Assembly (NCBI RefSeq): GCF_020741395.1
Contig: NZ_DYZA01000048.1
Coordinates: forward strand, 1-10,776
Origin: Mailhella massiliensis
Lineage (GTDB): Bacteria; Desulfobacterota; Desulfovibrionia; Desulfovibrionales; Desulfovibrionaceae
Direction of reading: 5' to 3'
DNA length: 10,776 nucleotides
Notes under the pieces: generated by a model
The model's input: only the letters and a program-made list of their open reading frames with translations
Databases searched by the model: none
Told to the model about the DNA's origin: nothing
Part shown: positions 1 through 6,081 of the stretch, in pieces
How positions within the stretch are numbered: position 1 is the first letter of the stretch
How the letters are laid out: every line of letters begins with the position of its first letter
Program-made: the position numbers and the translations under genes

Positions 1-948
1 GTTGCCACCTGCTTCGCTATGGTTCAGCCTGCCTTTGCCGAATATCCGGATAAAAATATAAAAGTCATCGTTCCTTACAGCGCCGGCGGCGGTGTGGACG
101 TTCCTGTGCGCATGATGGCGGATTTGGCCGGCCCGTATATCAACGGCCATAAGCTCATTGTGGAAAACATGCCCGCGGGCGGATCCATTGCGGGCAGCAC
201 GGCCGTGTTCAAGGCTCCTGCCGACGGCTATACAATGCTGGGTTATACGCCTACCACCATTATGGCCGCGCTGACCAGGCAGACTCCCTTCAAAGTGGAT
301 TCCTTCAAACCCATAGCGGCCTTCTGTCAGGATCCCACGGTCATCGTGGTGCGGGCCGACTCCCCCATCAAAGACCTCAAACAGTTCATGGACACGGCAA
401 AGCAGCGTAAGATCATCATCAATATTTCCGCACCGGGCAACATTCCGCAGCTTGGGGGCATGCTGCTTGAAAAGCAGTTCAATGTGCAGTTCTCCTATGT
501 GGTTGCCAAGAGCGGCGGCATGCAGATTACGCAGCTTCTCGGCGGCCATGTGGAAGCGGCGCTTCTGAGCCTTGGTGAAGCTTCCGTCAATATTGCCGCA
601 GGCAAAGTCCGTTGCATAGGCATCATGTCCGACAAGAAGTATGAAGGCTTTGAAAACCTGACGCCTTTTTCCAGCATAGGCTTTTTCTATACGGGTATGA
701 ACGGCGAGCGTTCTTCGGAATGGGGCACAACTCGTGGTCTTGCCGTAAGAGCCGACACTCCTGACGACGTGGTGAAGAAGCTTGATGAAATTTTCGGTAA
801 GGTCATAAACACCCCCGAATTCCAAGCCCGTATGCAGAAGGCCGGCTTCCCCTGTGTGTATATGAACAGCGAAACCTTCTCGCAGACCATGGATAACATT
901 GCTCATACCTGCAGCTTCCTGCTCCAGGATCAGATCAAGGCAAACTGA
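1..948 (+). CDS. tctC: TTT transporter periplasmic substrate-binding protein (TctC/Bug family), 5' partial
   Basis: This is the solute receptor of a tripartite tricarboxylate transporter. It would bind a small organic acid (citrate-like or another carboxylate) in the periplasm and hand it to TctB/TctA. The frame is open from base 1, so the gene starts outside the window. The ATG at 19 lies inside the signal peptide and is probably not the start. The visible part of the signal peptide ends in QPAFA, with likely cleavage before EYPDK at base 40. The mature chain opens with the family's typical KVIVPYSAGGGVD segment and runs to about 303 residues, normal for Bug proteins. The stop at 946-948 is 8 bp before tctB, which fits one operon. 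The ligand cannot be read from sequence, because Bug proteins bind very diverse carboxylates, amides and aromatics. Family assignment is firm; the substrate is unknown. Confidence 0.93.
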   Translation, partial: VATCFAMVQPAFAEYPDKNIKVIVPYSAGGGVDVPVRMMADLAGPYINGHKLIVENMPAGGSIAGSTAVFKAPADGYTMLGYTPTTIMAALTRQTPFKVDSFKPIAAFCQDPTVIVVRADSPIKDLKQFMDTAKQRKIIINISAPGNIPQLGGMLLEKQFNVQFSYVVAKSGGMQITQLLGGHVEAALLSLGEASVNIAAGKVRCIGIMSDKKYEGFENLTPFSSIGFFYTGMNGERSSEWGTTRGLAVRADTPDDVVKKLDEIFGKVINTPEFQARMQKAGFPCVYMNSETFSQTMDNIAHTCSFLLQDQIKAN

Positions 949-956
949 GGTGAGCC

Positions 957-1403
957 ATGGGCATATGGAAACAGGATGTCTTTATTTATCTTTTCTTCCT
1001 CATCATCAGCATGACCGTTATTGCGGTCGCCGTTCACTATCCTGATGGGGATAGGGAGTTTCCTCTGCTGATAGCCTCCTGCCTGGCCGTCAGTTCTGCG
1101 TTTCTTCTTGTCAAATCCTTTCTGAAAGAAGGAGCACCTCTTTCCTTTTCCCTGAAAAATTATCGGAAGATCGTTCTTCAGGTAGTGCTCATTATCGGTT
1201 TCTTTTTTCTTCTTCCCCGCGTCGGTTTCTTTATTTCCGCCGCACTGCTGAGCCTTCTTACCATTCTCAACGGGGGGTACCCACATAAAATCATTGCCGT
1301 ACTGTTTTCCGTTATTTTCCCCGGCGTCATATTCTTCATTTTTCACATTCTTCTGGAAGTGCCTCTGCCTCCGTCCTTCGCCGGCCTTGGCATAGGACTG
1401 TAA
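957..1403 (+). CDS. tctB: TTT transporter small membrane subunit TctB
   Basis: A 148-residue hydrophobic protein, the usual size of the small TctB (DUF1468) subunit. Four membrane segments are visible, at about residues 7-27, 36-56, 72-98 and 109-131. TctB is conserved poorly in sequence, so the call rests on size, topology and its place between tctC and tctA. It pairs with TctA in the inner membrane, although its exact role in transport is not settled. The start ATG at 957 follows a GAGGTG ribosome-binding sequence that overlaps the tctC stop region, so translation is probably coupled to tctC. The downstream gap to tctA is unusually long at 249 bp. Confidence 0.85.
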   Translation: MGIWKQDVFIYLFFLIISMTVIAVAVHYPDGDREFPLLIASCLAVSSAFLLVKSFLKEGAPLSFSLKNYRKIVLQVVLIIGFFFLLPRVGFFISAALLSLLTILNGGYPHKIIAVLFSVIFPGVIFFIFHILLEVPLPPSFAGLGIGL

Positions 1404-1414
1404 GTCTTTTGAAA

Positions 1415-1454
1415 GGGCAGAGCCTGGGCATCCGCATGCCTTCAGGCTCTGCCC
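1415..1454 (+). terminator. Strong hairpin after tctB (attenuator, partial terminator or mRNA-end stabiliser)
   Basis: Arms GGGCAGAGCCTG (1415-1426) and CAGGCTCTGCCC (1443-1454) pair perfectly over 12 bp. The interior pairs further, GGCAT (1427-1431) with ATGCC (1436-1440), leaving a 2-nt bulge and a 4-nt loop. No T-run follows on the + strand (GCGAAGGGG), so it is not a textbook intrinsic terminator. In an operon such a hairpin typically protects the upstream mRNA from 3' exonucleases, here keeping tctCB message more abundant than tctA. The fold is directly visible; the function is inferred. Confidence 0.55.
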
Positions 1455-1584
1455 GCGAAGGGGCGGCTGTTCTGTGTTTTCGCCATTCCGTTTTTTCTGT
1501 TGCTTTTTCTGTGTGGCGAATACGCACTATGGCTTCACGACTCCTCCCCGGATGTTTCGGGAACACAAGCTCCCGCAGGGAAGA

Positions 1585-1599
1585 GGCCGTGGCACGGCC
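1585..1599. promoter_or_regulatory. 15-bp palindrome upstream of tctA (possible operator)
   Basis: Seven-base arms GGCCGTG and CACGGCC flank a single central base, 54 bp ahead of the tctA start. It is symmetric enough for a dimeric regulator site but could also be a small RNA hairpin. No regulator gene is present in the window to pair it with. Confidence 0.2.
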
Positions 1600-1652
1600 G
1601 ACGTCCATCGCGTTTCAAATATGAAATGCTTCCATAGACAAAGGGATTAACC

Positions 1653-3167
1653 ATGGAACAGATTTTTGCCGCCTTCGTCACGGTTCTGAGTCCAGAATTT
1701 TTTATCTGGCTGGTGCTCGGTGTTTTTCTGGGGCTGGTCGTCGGTGCCATTCCCGGGATCAATGACGTCATTGCCATTGCGGTTCTCATCCCCATCACCT
1801 TCAACCTTGATCCTGCCCAAGCCCTGCTTATGCTGGCCGGTCTGTACACCGCAGCCTGTTACGGAGGATCTTTTCCTGCTATCATGCTGCGTATCCCCGG
1901 AACGGCGTCCTCCATGGTCACAGTCATGGATGGATACCCCATGACGCTGAAGGGGGAGGGCGGGCTTGCTCTGGGCATATCCACCATAAGCTCGGTTCTC
2001 GGCGGGCTGTTCAGCGCCACCTGCCTTATGTTCTTTGCCCCCACGCTGGCAAGCTACGCACTGTATTTCGGTCCGGCGGAATATTTTTCTCTCGGCGTCC
2101 TCGGCCTTTCCACCGTTGCCGGTATGGCGGGCAAAAACGCGGCAAAAACTCTTGTTGCCTGCCTGATGGGTCTGTTGCTCTCCACGGTGGGCATGAGCCC
2201 GGAAAGCGGTTTTCCCCGTTTTGTAGGAAATTATTTTGAACTTCTTGAAGGTATCCCCTTCGTGGCGGCACTCATAGGCCTGTTCGGTGTTTCTTCCGGT
2301 TTTCAGCTTATGGAGAAACTTTCGAAAAATACCGGATCAACGGCGTCGGTCGGCGTTTCCCGCCTCAAGCTAGGCAGGACGTTCCCTTCGTTTTCACTTT
2401 TCCGCAGGATACTTCCCGTCATAGGTTCAAGCTCCCTTCTGGGGACCATCATCGGAATTCTGCCCGGCGCCGGTCAGGTCATGGCTATTTATATGTCTTA
2501 CGATCTGGCCAAGGCACAGAATAAGGACAGGGAATTCGGCACCGGTGTGCCCGAAGGCGTTGCCGCTCCTGAAGCAGCCAACAACGCGGTGGTGGGTGGT
2601 TCCATGGTGCCGCTGCTTTCTCTGGGCGTTCCCGGCAACGGCACGTCGGCGCTCTTTCTCGGGGCGCTGATGATTCACGGCCTCCGCCCCGGCCCCACGC
2701 TGTTCTCCGATCCTTCCAATATTGCCTATGTCATCATTGTGGGCTTTTTCCTTTCCAACTTCCTTCTCGGCCCTATGGGGCTTTTCCTCGGGCGGGTCAT
2801 TGCACGATTCGTGTTCGCCATTCCGGATGTCCTTCTGGGGGCGGCCATTGTGATTCTCTGTGTAACGGGTGCGTTCGCGGCGGGAAACAGCACGTTTTAT
2901 ATTCTTGTTGCGCTGTTTTTCGGCGTGTGCGGCTTTCTTATGGAGAAACTCGGCATTCCTCTGGCTCCGCTCATTCTGGCCCTTATTCTCGGCCCCATGA
3001 TGGAAACAGGGTTCACCCAGAGCATGACCATTTCTGGGCATTCCTACGCTATTTTCGTTGAACAGCCCATTTCTCTCTGCATGCTGATTGTTTCCCTGGC
3101 ATTCTGCCTTATTCCCCTGTTCGGCGCCATCCGCAGGCGGCACAGCCGGTATTTTGATATGCCCTGA
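1653..3167 (+). CDS. tctA: TTT transporter large membrane subunit TctA
   Basis: TctA is the large, roughly 12-segment inner-membrane permease that moves the solute delivered by TctC, probably driven by an ion gradient. At 504 residues it is the normal family length. Both halves of the internally repeated fold show their signatures. The first half has VVGAIPGI (about 29-36) and YGGSFPAIMLRIPGT (70-84). The second half has GILPGAG (268-274) and GVPEGVAAPEAANNAV (298-313), followed by LGVPGNGTSA and a GLRPGP motif. The start ATG at 1653 follows AAAGGGA at a suitable distance. The gene ends at a TGA and faces selC, which is transcribed towards it. It completes the canonical C-B-A order, separated from tctB by the structured spacer. 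Confidence in the family is very high; substrate unknown. Confidence 0.96.
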   Translation: MEQIFAAFVTVLSPEFFIWLVLGVFLGLVVGAIPGINDVIAIAVLIPITFNLDPAQALLMLAGLYTAACYGGSFPAIMLRIPGTASSMVTVMDGYPMTLKGEGGLALGISTISSVLGGLFSATCLMFFAPTLASYALYFGPAEYFSLGVLGLSTVAGMAGKNAAKTLVACLMGLLLSTVGMSPESGFPRFVGNYFELLEGIPFVAALIGLFGVSSGFQLMEKLSKNTGSTASVGVSRLKLGRTFPSFSLFRRILPVIGSSSLLGTIIGILPGAGQVMAIYMSYDLAKAQNKDREFGTGVPEGVAAPEAANNAVVGGSMVPLLSLGVPGNGTSALFLGALMIHGLRPGPTLFSDPSNIAYVIIVGFFLSNFLLGPMGLFLGRVIARFVFAIPDVLLGAAIVILCVTGAFAAGNSTFYILVALFFGVCGFLMEKLGIPLAPLILALILGPMMETGFTQSMTISGHSYAIFVEQPISLCMLIVSLAFCLIPLFGAIRRRHSRYFDMP

Positions 3168-3191
3168 AGTCGTTGCGGACATTCCCTCCAT

Positions 3192-3218
3192 AGAGCCTGA
3201 ACAGGCCTGAGAGGCTCT
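3192..3218 (+). terminator. Possible hairpin terminator after tctA
   Basis: AGAGCCT (3192-3198) pairs with AGGCTCT (3212-3218) over 7 bp around a 13-nt loop, 25 bp past the tctA stop. No T-run follows, so it is at best a weak terminator or an mRNA 3'-end hairpin. Confidence 0.35.
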
Positions 3219-3293
3219 GTGTCCCAGGCCTCTGCCGAAAAGGAACGTCTGCCTCAGATAGGCGTGGAAGGCCCCCAGGAAAAGGATAACAGT

Positions 3294-3330
3294 AAAGCCC
3301 CACAAGGCGTTTGAAGCTTTATGGGGCTTT
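3294..3330. terminator. Bidirectional hairpin between convergent tctA and selC
   Basis: AAAGCCCCA (3294-3302) is perfectly complementary to TGGGGCTTT (3322-3330), a 9-bp stem with a 19-nt loop. A-rich and T-rich ends flank the stem, so it could act for either direction. It starts 13 bp beyond the 3' end of selC and 126 bp beyond the tctA stop, where a shared terminator of convergent genes is expected. The T-run is short (CTTT) on both strands. Confidence 0.5.
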
Positions 3331-3343
3331 ATGACGGTATTGC

Positions 3344-3437
3344 TGGCGGAAGCGTATAGGAGTCGAACCTACCTCAGACCTCTCAGCCTGACACTGGTTT
3401 TGAAGACCAGGCGCAACACCGGTTACGAGACGCCTCC
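3344..3437 (-). tRNA. selC: tRNA-Sec, anticodon TCA, with encoded CCA
   Basis: The selenocysteine tRNA that SelA charges and SelB delivers to in-frame UGA codons. Read on the - strand, all diagnostic parts are present. The acceptor stem is an unusual 8 bp (GGAGGCGT with ACGCTTCC, one G-T pair), followed by G-CCA. The D stem is 6 bp (CGTAAC with GTTGCG) around a 4-nt CGGT loop. The anticodon loop CTTCAAA carries TCA at 3403-3401. The long variable arm has a 6-bp stem (TCAGGC with GTCTGA). The T stem GTAGG/CCTAT encloses TTCGACT. The total of 94 nt matches the large size of bacterial tRNA-Sec. The gene has its own promoter immediately upstream and is divergent from the Bax-inhibitor gene. Its presence implies that the organism makes selenoproteins; none is encoded in this window. 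Confidence 0.96.
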
Positions 3438-3444
3438 GCCGCAA

Positions 3445-3473
3445 AAAATAGGAAAAAGAGGCGTTCCCGTCAA
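3445..3473 (-). promoter_or_regulatory. Sigma70-type promoter of selC
   Basis: On the - strand, a -35 box TTGACG (3473-3468) and a -10 box TATTTT (3450-3445) are separated by exactly 17 bp. The predicted start, about 7 bp further on near 3438, lies at the mature 5' end of tRNA-Sec, so very little 5' leader would need removal. Confidence 0.65.
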
Positions 3474-3502
3474 GCCTCGGCGGATTCTTCCCCTTTACCG
3501 GC

Positions 3503-3531
3503 TTGCATTATGGGTGAAGAAGCCTTATTGT
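3503..3531 (+). promoter_or_regulatory. Possible promoter of the Bax-inhibitor gene
   Basis: TTGCAT (3503-3508) and TATTGT (3526-3531) lie 17 bp apart on the + strand, about 65 bp before the start codon and divergent from the selC promoter. Both boxes deviate from consensus; an alternative -10 is CATACT at 3532-3537. A 5-bp hairpin CCGCA/TGCGG (3542-3557) would sit at the very 5' end of the transcript. Confidence 0.3.
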
Positions 3532-3594
3532 CATACTGAATCCGCAGAGTTTTGCGGTAAACCAGGTTATCAACCCCTTCGGGAGGAAACTTTC

Positions 3595-4302
3595 ATGAGC
3601 GATACTTCTCGCGACCAGGTGCAAAGTTACAGCCGCTCCAATGTCGCCGTTTACATGCAGCAGGTCTATCTGTGGATGACTGTGGCTTTGGGCGTCACCG
3701 CCTTCGCGGCTGTGTTCACCGCTTCCAACATGGCCATTATGCAGTTCCTGTTTACCAATACCATCATGATGATCCTGCTCATGGTAGGCGTCATCGGTCT
3801 TTCCATGTACATCACGGCCCGGATGCATGTTCTTTCCTCGGGTGCGGCCACCGGGCTTTTCCTGCTGTATTCCGCGCTTATGGGGGTATTCCTCGGACCG
3901 GTGCTTCTGGTGTACACCGGCGCTTCCGTGGCGCAGGCCTTCATAGTCACCGCCGGTATGTTCGGCGGCATGAGCGTGTTCGGCATGGTGACCAAGCGTG
4001 ATCTTTCCGGCATGGGGAGCTTCCTCATGATGGGCCTGTGGGGCATCCTGCTGGCCAGTCTTGTGAACGCCTTCCTCGGCAATACCGCCGTGGATCTCAC
4101 CATCAGCGTGCTCGGTGTGATCATTTTCACCGGCCTTACCGCCTTTGATACCCAGAAGCTCCGCATGATGGGCGAAAGCGCCCCTGTGGACGACAGCCTT
4201 GCCATGCGCCGCGGTGCTCTTCTCGGTGCGCTTACGCTGTACCTTGACTTCATCAACATGTTCCTCTTCCTGCTGCGTCTTTTCGGCAACCGCAACAGCT
4301 AA
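3595..4302 (+). CDS. Bax inhibitor-1 / YccA-YbhL family membrane protein
   Basis: A 235-residue multi-pass inner-membrane protein of the BI-1 (TMBIM, UPF0005) family, closest in feel to E. coli YbhL. Family members are ion (calcium-leak) or quality-control membrane proteins, and the exact bacterial role is unclear. Visible signatures are an N-terminal VYMQQVYLWMTVALG stretch, the central TAGMFGGMSVFGMVTKRDLSG segment split over two helices, GLTAFDTQKLR (Asp185) and the C-terminal ALTLYLDFINMFLFLLR (Asp218). The two acidic residues correspond in kind to the buried pair proposed to gate the family. About seven membrane segments are evident. The ATG at 3595 is chosen because GGGAGGAAA lies at ideal spacing and the family N-terminus begins there. 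The frame is open further upstream to 3331, but that stretch overlaps selC and has no family similarity. The gene is probably monocistronic. Confidence 0.92.
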   Translation: MSDTSRDQVQSYSRSNVAVYMQQVYLWMTVALGVTAFAAVFTASNMAIMQFLFTNTIMMILLMVGVIGLSMYITARMHVLSSGAATGLFLLYSALMGVFLGPVLLVYTGASVAQAFIVTAGMFGGMSVFGMVTKRDLSGMGSFLMMGLWGILLASLVNAFLGNTAVDLTISVLGVIIFTGLTAFDTQKLRMMGESAPVDDSLAMRRGALLGALTLYLDFINMFLFLLRLFGNRNS

Positions 4303-4311
4303 ATACCAGGG

Positions 4312-4331
4312 GGCCGCAGAATTCTGCGGCC
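4312..4331 (+). terminator. Perfect 20-bp palindrome after the Bax-inhibitor gene
   Basis: GGCCGCAGAA and TTCTGCGGCC form a perfect inverted repeat with no spacer, starting 9 bp after the stop codon and followed by the pyrimidine-rich TTCTTCTC. It probably acts as the first of two tandem 3' hairpins, either as a weak terminator or as protection of the mRNA end. Confidence 0.6.
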
Positions 4332-4349
4332 TTCTTCTCAGCCTTTCGG

Positions 4350-4375
4350 GGCCGGTGCAAGGCCGGCCTTTTTTT
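4350..4375 (+). terminator. Intrinsic terminator
   Basis: GGCCGG (4350-4355) pairs with CCGGCC (4363-4368) around a 7-nt loop and is followed directly by seven T residues (4369-4375). This is the textbook form and should end the Bax-inhibitor transcript. It also insulates the genes that follow, which therefore need their own promoter; I could not identify a convincing one. Confidence 0.85.
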
Positions 4376-4381
4376 ATCTGT

Positions 4382-4474
4382 ATGTTCTTTGTGCGGAAGA
4401 GGCTCGCAGCGATGGGAAGGACGTCAGATTCATCTGCCTGGGACTATGGTACAGAGCGGCTCGGCCTCCTGTGA
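4382..4474 (+). pseudogene. Probable displaced 5' part of the TIGR04076-like gene
   Basis: This frame (start ATG at 4382, GTG at 4391, or ATG at 4412 with AAGAGG nine bases ahead) encodes a short peptide ending in DYGTERLGLL before a TGA at 4472. The following CDS begins in another frame with VKAGQVFY and has no good ribosome-binding site. Restoring a single C in the CC pair at 4468-4469 would join them as DYGTERLGLPVKAGQVFY, giving a protein of about 110-120 residues. I recall TIGR04076-type proteins carrying an extra N-terminal 30-40 residues before the GQxF segment, which supports the join, but this is memory and not an alignment. It could be a real mutation or a base-calling or assembly error. 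Confidence 0.4.
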
Positions 4475-4743
4475 AGGCCGGGCAGGTATTTTATGCCGAC
4501 TATGCGAAGCCGGAACACTTCTGCGATGAGGCGTGGAAGGCCGCTTATCAGTATGTGTTCGCGCTGGCTCACGGATCGGGGAAGGAACTTTTTTATTACG
4601 GCGACTGGATACGGACGCCGGGAGTGGCCATCTGCAGCTGTAACGACGGGCTTCGCCCTGTGATTTTCAAGCTGGAAAGTACGGACAGGGATTCCGTCCT
4701 CAACTATACGCCCATTCAGCGTCCGGAAGGCGGGCAAGGGTAG
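4471..4743 (+). CDS. TIGR04076-like small protein, apparently N-terminally truncated by a frameshift
   Basis: A 90-residue reading frame from GTG 4471. It contains the features I associate with the uncharacterised TIGR04076 family: a GQVFYADYAKPE segment (4-15), FCDEAW (17-22), a hydrophobic AYQYVFALAHG helix (25-35), and a C-terminal CSCNDGLRPVIFKLE block (55-69). Biochemical function is unknown. The three cysteines (C18, C55, C57) might bind a metal, but that is speculation. GTG 4471 is the only ATG/GTG/TTG in this frame after the previous stop, yet the bases before it (CGGCTCGGCCTCCT) hold no ribosome-binding sequence. Similarity seems to continue upstream in a different frame, so the annotated start is probably an artefact of a one-base deletion. 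It lies downstream of a strong terminator and upstream of lpxK. Confidence 0.6.
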   Translation: MKAGQVFYADYAKPEHFCDEAWKAAYQYVFALAHGSGKELFYYGDWIRTPGVAICSCNDGLRPVIFKLESTDRDSVLNYTPIQRPEGGQG

Positions 4744-4860
4744 ATGTTCGTTTTCGTACCCTGGCCGGACGGACGATTCCTTCGTTTCAAGCTTTTCTGG
4801 AACGGATTTTTGAGCCGCAGGATCATGCGGGAAATGTTTCGCCGGAACATTCCGGCGTGA
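4744..4860 (+). CDS. Possible small basic protein, 38 residues
   Basis: An ATG abuts the TAG stop of the preceding gene and opens a 38-codon frame ending in TGA. AAGGG lies just before it, though only 3 bases away, closer than ideal. The peptide starts MFVFVPWPDGRF and has an aromatic first half and a strongly basic second half (LSRRIMREMFRRN), which could make an amphipathic, membrane-associated helix. I do not recognise it. It may be a chance frame in a 162-bp gap ahead of lpxK; abutting starts are typical of translational coupling but are no proof. Confidence 0.25.
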   Translation: MFVFVPWPDGRFLRFKLFWNGFLSRRIMREMFRRNIPA

Positions 4861-4905
4861 AGGCTTGCTTTTCCAGACCTCCTTTCTGCTCCCGCCGGTG
4901 TTGCC

Positions 4906-6033
4906 ATGGCGAAACGCCACCCTCTTCAGAATCTCCTTTTTCCGCTCCTTCTGCCGTTTTCCATGCTTTACGGACTGGGAGGGCTTTGCAGGCGTGCGCT
5001 TGCGCGGCGCGGTACGGCAAAAAGCTGGAAACCTTCGCGTCCTTGCGTGTCCGTGGGCAATATTTCCTGGGGGGGGACGGGCAAGACTCCGGTCACGGAC
5101 TGGCTGCTCTCCCACGCGGAAAGGAAAGGCCTGCGCGCGGCCGTGCTTACCCGGGGCTATGGGGCGCGCCCTTCCTGCCTGCCGCTGCGCGTGGAAACGG
5201 GTATGGACGCTTCGGAATGTGGGGATGAGCCTCTCATGCTGGCTATGAGGCACCCCGGGGCCGTGGTCATGGTGGACCCTGACCGCAATCGTGCGGGCCG
5301 TCTTCTGGAAAGGGACTGCCCGCCGGACCTTTATCTGCTGGACGACGGGTTCCAGCATCTTTCCACCGGGCGGGACCTCGACCTTGTGCTTCTTGACAAG
5401 GATGACGTGCGTTTTCGTCCCGCACCGGGCCGCCCGCCTTCCAACTGGAACAGGATCATCCCCGCCGGAAGCTGGCGCGAACCTGTCTCTGCCCTGAACG
5501 ACGCGGGAGCTTTCCTCATCAAGGCGGAACCTTCGGAATGGCCGGAACTTGTGCCCGCGTTGAAGGAGCGTCTCAGGGGCTTTCCCCGACCCGTGTTCGC
5601 CTTCTGCATGGAGCCTTCCGGCCTGCGTCCCGTGGGGGGATGTATGGATACGCCTCTTGTCGGGGCTTCGGCCGTGAAAGGGCCGTATGCCTTTCTCTGC
5701 GGCATAGGCGACCCTTCGCAGGCCCTGCATACGGTAGTGGCTTTTCTGGGCCGGGCGCCGGAAAAGGTGCTGGCTTTTCCTGACCATCACGACTTCAGCG
5801 GGGAGGCTGAATCACTCCGCTCCCTTGGCCTGCCTGTGGTCTGTACCGGCAAGGATTCCGTAAAACTGGCTTCCCTTTCCCTGCCGCTTCCCTGCTTTTC
5901 CCTGGAAGTGTCTGCCCGTTTTTTTGCTTCCCTGGGCGGGGGGGAAGATCCTGCTGCAGATTTTGAAACCTGGTGGGAAGCCTGGCTCGGCCGCCATGTT
6001 CCCTCGTGGAAGCCGGAGCCTGTCGCGCGCTGA
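4906..6033 (+). CDS. lpxK: Tetraacyldisaccharide 4'-kinase (lipid A biosynthesis)
   Basis: LpxK phosphorylates the 4' position of the tetraacylated disaccharide-1-phosphate to form lipid IVA, using ATP at the inner face of the cytoplasmic membrane. The N-terminus has a hydrophobic membrane-association helix (about residues 8-26). It is followed by the P-loop VGNISWGGTGKTP (50-62, with K60 and T61), RGYG, GDEP (106-109), VDPDRNRAG (123-131), the conserved LLDDGFQH (144-151) and PDHHDF (292-297). By spacing from the P-loop lysine, D107 matches the catalytic Asp of Aquifex LpxK, and a His in the HHDF motif matches its partner. At 375 residues it is somewhat longer than the E. coli protein of about 328. 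The start at ATG 4906 fits the family N-terminus although the ribosome-binding sequence is weak. rnr follows after 48 bp on the same strand, so the two are probably co-transcribed. Its presence marks a Gram-negative cell. Confidence 0.96.
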   Translation: MAKRHPLQNLLFPLLLPFSMLYGLGGLCRRALARRGTAKSWKPSRPCVSVGNISWGGTGKTPVTDWLLSHAERKGLRAAVLTRGYGARPSCLPLRVETGMDASECGDEPLMLAMRHPGAVVMVDPDRNRAGRLLERDCPPDLYLLDDGFQHLSTGRDLDLVLLDKDDVRFRPAPGRPPSNWNRIIPAGSWREPVSALNDAGAFLIKAEPSEWPELVPALKERLRGFPRPVFAFCMEPSGLRPVGGCMDTPLVGASAVKGPYAFLCGIGDPSQALHTVVAFLGRAPEKVLAFPDHHDFSGEAESLRSLGLPVVCTGKDSVKLASLSLPLPCFSLEVSARFFASLGGGEDPAADFETWWEAWLGRHVPSWKPEPVAR

Positions 6034-6081
6034 ATTTCGCCCTGTCTGCGGGTACAGCCTCGCATGGGCAAGGAATACAAC

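Larger units (their letters stand above)
1404..1652 (+). other. Structured 249-bp spacer between tctB and tctA
   Basis: I see no credible gene here on either strand. The spacer holds a strong hairpin (1415-1454), a T-rich stretch with two copies of TTTTTCTGT 12 bp apart (1492-1500 and 1504-1512), and an inverted repeat TTCGCCA/TGGCGAA (1479-1485 and 1514-1520). It also holds a palindrome with arms GGCCGTG/CACGGCC (1585-1599) and a shorter one, TTTCA-AATA-TGAAA (1613-1626), just ahead of tctA. The 71-codon open frame at 1409-1624 has no ribosome-binding site or family resemblance and looks accidental. The spacer may set different expression of tctA and tctCB, or carry a regulator site. That is inference. 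Confidence 0.5.

Noticed and set aside
1409..1624. 71-codon ORF in the tctB-tctA spacer
   Set aside because: It has no ribosome-binding site, its codon pattern is unlike the neighbours, and it runs through a strong hairpin and T-rich DNA.
2427..3305. 292-codon open frame on the - strand
   Set aside because: It is antisense to tctA, whose motifs are unmistakable. The product is a charge-biased mirror of membrane-protein codons.
3331..3594. N-terminal extension of the Bax-inhibitor frame back to 3331
   Set aside because: The stretch overlaps selC on the other strand, has no family similarity, and a strong ribosome-binding site precedes ATG 3595.
4858..4906. Selenocysteine read-through of TGA 4858-4860, joining the small ORF in frame to lpxK
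   Set aside because: The frames do match, but LpxK is not a selenoprotein, no redox motif surrounds the TGA, I saw no SECIS-like stem after it, and in-frame spacing occurs by chance one time in three.
4444..5790. 448-codon open frame on the - strand
   Set aside because: It is antisense to the TIGR04076-like gene and lpxK, with no recognisable domain.
6064..6081. ATG 6064 as the rnr start
   Set aside because: It has no ribosome-binding sequence, and the AAGGA inside this stretch is ideally placed for ATG 6082.
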